Part shown: one piece after another, positions 59,070-64,000 of the stretch
Position numbering within the stretch: the stretch's first letter is position 1
Layout of the letters: the number at the start of each line of letters is the position of its first letter
Notes under the pieces: generated by a model
The model's input: the letters and a program-made list of their open reading frames with translations, nothing else
Databases searched by the model: none
What the model was told of the DNA's origin: nothing
Position numbers and translations under genes: made by a program
Assembly (NCBI RefSeq): GCF_031455295.1
Contig: NZ_JAVDSL010000001.1
Coordinates: 1,364,001 to 1,428,000 of the forward strand
Direction of reading: 5' to 3'
DNA from: Leifsonia sp. 1010
GTDB lineage: Bacteria; Actinomycetota; Actinomycetes; Actinomycetales; Microbacteriaceae
Length of the DNA: 64,000 nt

Positions 59070-60959
59070 TTACTTCAGCGGGCCGTAGAGCGGCGCGGTC
59101 GCCCGCGCGTGCGTCGCCTGCTCGAACGCGTAGGCCAGGCCGATGATGCCGCTCTCGTCGTAGTCGCGCCCGAGGAACTCGAGGTTGACGTTGGCGCCGA
59201 CGACGGGGTTCGTTCCGTCGGTGGCGACGGCCTGCCCCATCGGCACCGTGATGGCGGGCATCCCGGTGTTGGGGCTGAGACGCATGTTCGTGCTGATGGT
59301 GCTGTACGGGGATCCGCTCGGATACACCAGCGAGTCCAGCGCGTTGTCGTTCATCAGCTGCGTCACGGTCGCGTTGCCGGTGGCGATCGCCGCGGTGTGC
59401 GTGCCGGTCGGGCCCGCCCACGCCTGGTACTGCGCGTCGGTCACGTTGTTGCGCGAGGTGTAGATGCTGTTGCGGGAGGTGACGTTGCGCCCGCTGGCCA
59501 GGATGTCGTCGATCGACCGCGCGGTGACGTTCGGGGCCAGGTGGTTCTGGATGTAGACGTTCAGGTCGTGCTTGAACTCGTTGGTGCTGCCGCTTCCCTC
59601 GTTCAGCGTCGCCGTGAAGGCGGCGGGAACGGTGGAGATCTCGACGACCGTCGCCCCCTGCGCTTCCAACTTCGCCTTCGCGTCCGCCCAGAGCCGGAGG
59701 ACCGTCGCATTGCTGCCGAGCATGGAGGTGACGATGCCGATCCGCTTGCCCTTCAGCGCCGTCGGGTCGAGCGCCGCGGTGTACGAGGCCGGCACGTGGC
59801 CCTGCTGCTCCGCCGTGATCGGGTCGGCCGCGTCCACTCCGGTGACGGCGTCGAGCGCGACCGCCGCGTCGGTGACGCTGCGGGCGATCGGGCCGCCGGT
59901 GTCCTGGCTGAGGGCGAGCGGGATGATGCCGTCACGGCTGGTGAGGCCGACGGTGGGGCGGATGCCGACCAGCGAGTTGTAGGTCGACGGCACACGGATC
60001 GAGCCTCCCGTGTCGGTGCCGAAGCCGATGCCCGCCAGGTTCGCCGCGATAGCCGCGCCCGTCCCGCCGCTGGAGCCTCCGGCGGTCTTCGTGGTGTTCA
60101 GGGGGCTGGCGACGAGCAGCGTCTTGCCCGGGTCCTGGAACGAGGAGAACTCGGAGACGAACCCGTACGCGAACTCGTCCAGGCTGGCCTTCGCGAGGAT
60201 GACGGCCCCTGCCGAGCGGAGGTTCTTCACCATGGTCGCGTCGTCGCTCGTCTGGTTGGCGTCCCAGCAGCCGCATCCACCGGTCGTGGGCATGTCGGCG
60301 GTGTCGTAGTTGTCCTTGACGGCGATCGGGACGCCCAGCAGCATGCTCGTCATCCCCCTCTGCGCACGGGTGGCGTCGGCCTGCGCCGCGATCGTCAGCG
60401 CCTGCGCGTTCGTCGAGATGATCGAGTTGAGCGCTCGCCCGCCGGCCCCCGGGTCGACCACGGTCCGGTCGAGCGCGGCGATCCGGTCGAGGTACTCCTG
60501 CGTGATCTTCACGGAGGTGGTGACGCCGGCGTTCATGGCGGCCTGCATGTCGAGAGCGGAGGCCTCGACCAACTCGAACGGTCCGTCGTCGTAGATCATC
60601 CGCTGCGACAGGGCCACGACGTCCTTGACGGTGATGACGCCGTCCGTGTCGGAGTCGGCAACCGCGACGGTGGACCAGCTCGCCGATGCAGGAGTGGCGC
60701 CGAGGTGGTCGGTCAGCACGTCGAGGTCGGCCTTCGTGACCTGCTTGTCCCCGGTCAGGTCGAGAGCCGTGTAGTACGGCGCCAGGAACGGCTCGGCGGC
60801 GCTCGCCGCGGGGGCCGCTGCGGCAGGTGCGACGACGGCGCCGGTGGCGACGAGGGCGGCCAGGGCAGCGGCCGCGCCGACGGTGGTCGTGGCGCGGCGG
60901 GCAGTGGTTCGGGTGTGCATGGCGGAGGCGCTCCTCTGGGCGGTACGGCGGGCGATCAT
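59070..60959 (-). CDS. Secreted amidase with N-terminal type I dockerin
   Basis: Exported protein of 629 residues. A signal peptide with paired arginines ends near residue 55. A dockerin follows (about 60-122) with two calcium loops: Asp67 to Asp78 (DLTGDKQVTKAD) and Asp102 to Asp113 (DSDTDGVITVKD), each with acidic or polar ligands at positions 1, 3, 5, 7, 9 and 12. Next is an amidase-signature domain with the Lys215, Ser296, Ser320 triad (VPIAVKDN, AGGSSGGTGAAIAA, GFGTDTGGSIRVPS). Dockerins are usually C-terminal, so this order is unusual. The start overlaps the cohesin gene stop (ATGA); ATG 60920, with AGAGGAG upstream, is an alternative giving a cleaner signal. Substrate unknown. Confidence 0.88.
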   Translation of the reverse strand: MIARRTAQRSASAMHTRTTARRATTTVGAAAALAALVATGAVVAPAAAAPAASAAEPFLAPYYTALDLTGDKQVTKADLDVLTDHLGATPASASWSTVAVADSDTDGVITVKDVVALSQRMIYDDGPFELVEASALDMQAAMNAGVTTSVKITQEYLDRIAALDRTVVDPGAGGRALNSIISTNAQALTIAAQADATRAQRGMTSMLLGVPIAVKDNYDTADMPTTGGCGCWDANQTSDDATMVKNLRSAGAVILAKASLDEFAYGFVSEFSSFQDPGKTLLVASPLNTTKTAGGSSGGTGAAIAANLAGIGFGTDTGGSIRVPSTYNSLVGIRPTVGLTSRDGIIPLALSQDTGGPIARSVTDAAVALDAVTGVDAADPITAEQQGHVPASYTAALDPTALKGKRIGIVTSMLGSNATVLRLWADAKAKLEAQGATVVEISTVPAAFTATLNEGSGSTNEFKHDLNVYIQNHLAPNVTARSIDDILASGRNVTSRNSIYTSRNNVTDAQYQAWAGPTGTHTAAIATGNATVTQLMNDNALDSLVYPSGSPYSTISTNMRLSPNTGMPAITVPMGQAVATDGTNPVVGANVNLEFLGRDYDESGIIGLAYAFEQATHARATAPLYGPLK

Positions 60960-61699
60960 CGGGCTTCTCCCGCACGGCGGCGGCGGACTGCGATCAGGAC
61001 GACGGCCGCCCCGAGCGCGACCAGCACGGTGCCGGCGATCAGGTACGGAGCGACATCGGAGCCGGTCGAGGCCAGGTCATCCGCGGAGGTGGATGCGGAC
61101 GAGCTCGTCGCCGCGCCCGAGCCGGAGCCCGAGCCCGAACCAGGCGAGGACCCGGTCGACGGACCGCCGCCTGTGGGCGGCCCCGGGACAGAGGCGGGCG
61201 AGACGACAACGGCTGGGCTCACGGCGGCGTTCGACAGCGGCGTCACGGCCGATGCGGGGTCCACCAGCGAGAGCGAGCGGAGCGTGAACGCCGTCGAGCC
61301 CGCGGCCTTCGCGGTGAACGTCAGGGTGTACGCGATGGTGCCGGAGAGCGCGGGGGAGGTGCCGAGCCGCGTGTAGACGACATCGACGGTGCCCGAGGAG
61401 GTGGTGACGGCGTCGTATCCTCCGGCCGGGACGACCGCGCTGCCGTCGACATACGCGACAACGGCGGGGTCGAACGCGAGCACCGCTTCGTAGCCGAAGA
61501 CGTCGGTCGCGCCGGTCAGGGTCACGGTCACGGTGAACGAGTCGCCGGCCGTGACGGCGGACGGCGCGGAGACCGTTACGCCGGTCACCGCGGGTGCCGC
61601 GACAGCGGGCGCCGCAGCGCCGACCGCGAGGCCGAGGCCGGCGAGCGCGGCCGCCGCGACGGCGAGGAGGCGCACGAGTCGCCTGGGGGTGTGATGCAT
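60956..61699 (-). CDS. Cell-wall-anchored cohesin-domain protein (LAxTG)
   Basis: Surface protein of 247 residues. The signal peptide ends about residue 35 (AVAAPAV). A cohesin-like beta-sandwich spans ~38-166 (TVSAPSAVTAGDSFTVTVTL, FGYEAVLAFDPAVVAYV, SPALSGTIAYTLTFTAKAAGSTAFTL). A Gly/Ser/Pro-rich wall-spanning linker (170-207) leads to the sorting signal LASTG (209-213), a membrane segment (219-238) and the tail RRRR. LAxTG is the class E sortase motif of high-GC Gram-positives. AGGAAGG precedes the ATG. It is the first gene of a two-gene operon and, with the dockerin-amidase coupled behind it, is the likely anchor for that enzyme. The sortase is not in the window. Confidence 0.82.
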   Translation of the reverse strand: MHHTPRRLVRLLAVAAAALAGLGLAVGAAAPAVAAPAVTGVTVSAPSAVTAGDSFTVTVTLTGATDVFGYEAVLAFDPAVVAYVDGSAVVPAGGYDAVTTSSGTVDVVYTRLGTSPALSGTIAYTLTFTAKAAGSTAFTLRSLSLVDPASAVTPLSNAAVSPAVVVSPASVPGPPTGGGPSTGSSPGSGSGSGSGAATSSSASTSADDLASTGSDVAPYLIAGTVLVALGAAVVLIAVRRRRAGEAR

Positions 61700-61929
61700 C
61701 GGGATGGTGCCTTCCTGAGCGGGCGAGGGGAGTCGCGGGCGGGTGGGGTCGGCGATGCGACCGCCGTCAGCGGCAGGAAGGGGAGACTCGCGGCGTCGAG
61801 GAGCACCACCGGCGAACGGTCCAGTGCCGGCCTCGGGGGTGGGCCGGCGGCTGAGAGAGCGGCGCCATCGACAGGGTCGACGCTAGGGGGCCGCTGTTTC
61901 GCGGAGCGGGCGAACGTGTTTCTGAACGA

Positions 61930-62316
61930 TTACACAGAGTGGGATTCGTGCACGGCGGCGGCTCCCGACGGGAGCAGCCGGCCCGCGAGGTAGTCGTCGA
62001 GCGTCTTCCGTCGCTCCCGGAGGCGATGCTCCTGTTGGAGGAGGTCGTCGCGGACCGCCGTCACGCGGGCGAGGAGGTCCTCGGGCGGGGAGGCGGTCCC
62101 GCCCTCGGCGACGCACGGGATGATGTCGCGGAGCAGCCGCGATGGGAGGCCGACGGCGAAGAGGTCTTGGACGAACAGCACGACCTCCACGGTCTGCGGG
62201 CCGTAGTCCCGGTAGCCGTTCGGCATCCGGCGACTGTGGATGAGGCCCTGCTCCTCGTAGTAGCGCAGCGCTCGCGTGCTGACGCCGGTCCGTGAGCTCA
62301 ACTCGCCGATCCGCAC
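61930..62316 (-). CDS. MerR-family transcriptional regulator
   Basis: Regulator of 128 residues. The N-terminal winged helix is VRIGELSSRTGVSTRALRYYEEQGLIHSRRMPNGYRDYG, followed by a helical dimerisation coiled coil (~75-115, DLLARVTAVRDDLLQQEHRLRERRKTLDDYL). There are no metal-binding cysteines of the MerR/CueR kind, so a small-molecule or SoxR-unlike activator is expected. GTG 62316 is chosen because GGAGGTGG lies a few bases upstream. It is divergent from the SDR at 62369, with an inverted repeat in the 52-base gap. Confidence 0.9.
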   Translation of the reverse strand: MRIGELSSRTGVSTRALRYYEEQGLIHSRRMPNGYRDYGPQTVEVVLFVQDLFAVGLPSRLLRDIIPCVAEGGTASPPEDLLARVTAVRDDLLQQEHRLRERRKTLDDYLAGRLLPSGAAAVHESHSV

Positions 62317-62332
62317 GATCCACCTCCGCTTG

Positions 62333-62360
62333 ACCTTGACGTTGACGTCAATGTTTAGGT
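62333..62360 (+). promoter_or_regulatory. MerR-type operator/promoter of the SDR gene
   Basis: ACCT and AGGT ends frame a 28-base segment containing the perfect palindrome TTGACGTCAA (62342-62351). A TTGACC -35-like box (62330-62335) and a TAGGTT -10-like box (62356-62361) are 20 bases apart, the over-long spacing typical of MerR-activated promoters. A start about seven bases after the -10 would fall at the SDR ATG. Confidence 0.55.
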
Positions 62361-62368
62361 TAGCCTTC

Positions 62369-63139
62369 ATGACATCACTGACGCAGCTGAAGGATCGACA
62401 TGCCCTGGTCACGGGCGGCTCGACGGGGATCGGCGCGGCCATCGCCGCTGAACTCGCACGCAACGGGATCCACCTGGTCCTCGTCGCCCGGGATGCGCGC
62501 CAGCTGGAGGCCACGGCCGCCGATCTGCAGACGCGATTCGGCGTCGCCGTGCTCGCGATCGCCCTCGACCTCGCCGAGCCGGGGGCGGTCGCCCACCTGC
62601 TGGAGGCCGTTGAAGACGCCGGCATCGAGATCGAGCTCCTGGTCAACAGCGCGGGAATGAGCTCGCGGGGATTCGTGGCGGACTCGGATCCCGCGGTCCT
62701 CCGCCGCCTCGTCGAACTCAACGTCGGCGCGCTCACCGAACTCACCGCGTCGCTCGATGGCGGGATGGTGGAGCGCGGGCACGGAGCGGTCGTCAACATC
62801 GCGAGCACGGGCGCCTATGCTCCCGCGCCCGTCCTGGCGGCGTACGCCGCATCCAAGGCCTATGTGCTCTCCTTCACCCAGGCGCTGTGGGCGGAGACGA
62901 AGGACGCCGGGGTGCGGGTGGTCGCCGTCAGCCCGGGACCGACGCGGACGCCGATGAACTCCGCGCAGAGGAAGGGGATGCGGCAGCCCGCCGAGGTGGC
63001 GCGCACCGTCCTGCGGGCGCTGGAGGGCACGGGCCCTGCCGTGGTGGATGGCGCCGCGAACGCCGTGACCGTCGCCGCCATCCGGCTGCTCCCGGCCCGC
63101 GTCATCACGGCGATCGCCCGACGTGCGATGGGCGCCTAG
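62369..63139 (+). CDS. SDR family NAD(P)-dependent oxidoreductase
   Basis: Short-chain dehydrogenase of 256 residues with TGGSTGIG (15-22), NSAG in place of NNAG (93-96), Ser146, Tyr159 and Lys163 (YAASK), and the loop PGPTRTPM. It resembles the SDR at 11604 in the NIASTGAY/SVASTGAY region and the C-terminal arrangement, so the two are probably paralogues. No ribosome site is visible, and the predicted promoter suggests a leaderless message. It is convergent with and overlaps the MarR gene end by four bases. Confidence 0.9.
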   Translation: MTSLTQLKDRHALVTGGSTGIGAAIAAELARNGIHLVLVARDARQLEATAADLQTRFGVAVLAIALDLAEPGAVAHLLEAVEDAGIEIELLVNSAGMSSRGFVADSDPAVLRRLVELNVGALTELTASLDGGMVERGHGAVVNIASTGAYAPAPVLAAYAASKAYVLSFTQALWAETKDAGVRVVAVSPGPTRTPMNSAQRKGMRQPAEVARTVLRALEGTGPAVVDGAANAVTVAAIRLLPARVITAIARRAMGA

Positions 63140-63567
63140 CCGAGCCCGGTGGCCTCCTGCCCGTCCGTGAGGAGCCGGAGGGCGGCGGCCAGGGCGGCGC
63201 GCTGGCTCTCGTCGAGGGGTGCGAAGAGATCCTCGAGCACGCCGGCGGCGACGCGGCGCCCCGCGCGCAGCGCATCCCTCCCGGCCTCCGTGAGCGAGTG
63301 CTCGATGCGTCGCCCGCGCCCGGCGTTCCGCGTGATGAGACCCCGTTCGACCAGGCGGTTCGCCAGCGTGCCGAACGCCTGATCGCTCTGGAAGGTCGTC
63401 ACGGCGAGGTCGTGGCCGGACGCGCCGGGCATCCGCTCGATGGCCCGCAGCGCGTCCCATTGCACCAGGCTCACGCCGACGTCGCGCAGGGCGGCGTCCA
63501 TCGTCCGGTGGTTGCGATACTGCGCGCGCTTGATCGCCAGGCCGAGCTGTTCCAGATCCGTGGTCAC
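63136..63567 (-). CDS. MarR-family transcriptional regulator
   Basis: Regulator of 143 residues: a helical dimer region, then the winged helix VGVSLVQWDALRAIERMPGASGHDLAVTTFQSDQAFGTLANRLVERGLITRNAGRGRRIEHSLTEAG in order. It starts at GTG 63567. It is divergent from an alpha/beta hydrolase gene at 63618, and a perfect TAAACATGTTTA palindrome sits in the gap, so repression of both is likely. No ribosome site is visible before the GTG. Confidence 0.9.
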   Translation of the reverse strand: MTTDLEQLGLAIKRAQYRNHRTMDAALRDVGVSLVQWDALRAIERMPGASGHDLAVTTFQSDQAFGTLANRLVERGLITRNAGRGRRIEHSLTEAGRDALRAGRRVAAGVLEDLFAPLDESQRAALAAALRLLTDGQEATGLG

Positions 63568-63593
63568 GGTGCTACTGTATCAATATTCGTAGA

Positions 63594-63605
63594 TAAACAT
63601 GTTTA
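63594..63605. promoter_or_regulatory. MarR operator candidate
   Basis: TAAACATGTTTA is a perfect 12-base palindrome in the AT-rich 50-base gap between the divergent MarR and hydrolase genes, 12 bases before the hydrolase ATG. Confidence 0.65.
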
Positions 63606-63617
63606 GATAGGCGCATC

Positions 63618-64000
63618 ATGAATCCCACACTTCCCGAAGACCTGCCCACCACCGAGGCCGGCGACCCCGGCGGTCGCTCCGCGTTGGTGCTCCATGGCGG
63701 AGGCGGCCCGCTGACCGTCGCCCCGATCGTCGCGCATCTCAGCGCAACCATGCACGCCTCCGCGCCGACCCATCCGGGCTGGGAGGGCACCGTGCGCCCG
63801 GAGGACATCGCGTCGATCCGCGACCTCGCCTCCGCGTACCTCGCGCGTCTCCTCCACGACGGCGAGCACGGCGTCGTCCTCGTCGGATCGTCGATCGGCG
63901 GCTGGATCGCTCTCGAGATGGCCATTCAGGCCGCGGCCGACGAACGCTATGCGGGAGTCATCGGCGCCGTGATCGACATCGACGGCGTCGGCGCGGTCGT
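63618..64000 (+). CDS. Alpha/beta hydrolase, partial (runs off window end)
   Basis: The first 127 residues of an alpha/beta-hydrolase-fold protein, beginning MNPTLPEDLPTTEAGDPGGR. Seen are the oxyanion-hole segment LVLHGGGGP (about residues 23-31) and the nucleophile elbow VLVGSSIGGWIALEMA, with the catalytic Ser in GSSIGGW. The remaining Asp and His of the triad would lie beyond the window. It is divergent from the MarR gene, which probably controls it. The natural substrate is unknown. Confidence 0.85.
   Translation, partial: MNPTLPEDLPTTEAGDPGGRSALVLHGGGGPLTVAPIVAHLSATMHASAPTHPGWEGTVRPEDIASIRDLASAYLARLLHDGEHGVVLVGSSIGGWIALEMAIQAAADERYAGVIGAVIDIDGVGAV

Noticed and set aside
58981-61376. 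Long plus-strand open frame opposite the amidase and cohesin genes
   Set aside because: The product is Arg/Gly/Val repeats without motifs; the minus strand encodes recognisable dockerin, amidase and cohesin domains.
61700-61929. Possible small gene in the 230-base gap before the cohesin gene
   Set aside because: Only composition-biased frames are present. The gap holds a weak CCGCT/AGCGG hairpin behind the MerR gene and presumably the cohesin promoter; nothing more could be supported.
1-64000. Mobile elements, CRISPR arrays, prophage or tRNA-linked island
   Set aside because: No transposase, integrase, spacer-repeat array or tRNA was recognised, and composition is even throughout; short tandem repeats are too few to indicate an array.

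Overview
High-GC DNA with dense, often overlapping genes, frequent GTG/TTG starts, MsiK-dependent-style sugar transporters and an LAxTG surface anchor: this points to an actinobacterium, most likely a plant- or soil-associated member of the Microbacteriaceae. The genus cannot be fixed from the sequence. The window is dominated by carbohydrate scavenging. It has four complete CUT1-type ABC importers (binding lipoprotein plus two permeases), none with its own ATPase, and three LacI, two ROK and one GntR regulator. The enzymes belong to GH2, GH3, GH36 (two), GH130, PL8 and DUF4832 families. No tRNA, rRNA, insertion sequence, prophage or CRISPR array was seen, and no gene-free stretch exceeds 300 bases.

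Layout. 98-6636 (+): importer, LacI regulator and GH3 glycosidase, chained by start/stop overlaps. 6665-10223 (-): two unknown membrane proteins, a cyclophilin-like lipoprotein and a DUF389 membrane protein. 10379-13041: secreted ScyD/ScyE-type propeller protein, then an SDR divergent from a TetR regulator. 13107-18610: GntR regulator facing the inositol genes iolC, aldolase-like, iolB, iolD (-). 18648-30779: ROK regulator divergent from an importer, Gfo/Idh oxidoreductase, ThuA protein, GH2 and GH36 operon. 30817-33720 (-): CPBP protease, histidine kinase, response regulator. 33889-41968: DUF4832 enzyme, ROK regulator and importer with GH36. 42066-43856: DEAD-box helicase. 43937-55885: LacI, importer, GH130, a 1528-residue PL8 lyase, a second LacI and a PMM-like HAD protein. 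55900-58975: TetR with a membrane protein, then VOC, YciI and Rid proteins. 59070-61699 (-): a cohesin protein with an LAxTG anchor, translationally coupled to a dockerin-bearing amidase. 61930-64000: MerR/SDR and MarR/hydrolase divergent pairs; the last gene runs off the window.

How the genes work together. Each sugar locus pairs import with hydrolases or a lyase and a local repressor, and several candidate operators can be read directly. A TATGTCCT(G/A)ACA site lies before both iolC and the divergent importer operon, hinting that inositol breakdown and galactoside uptake are co-controlled. A 25-base near-palindrome lies before both the DUF4832 gene and the second ROK gene/importer. PL8, GH130 and the PMM-like protein can be read as a route for mannose-containing acidic polysaccharide. 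The most unusual locus is the cohesin/dockerin pair, which looks like a minimal two-protein system for displaying an amidase on the cell wall.
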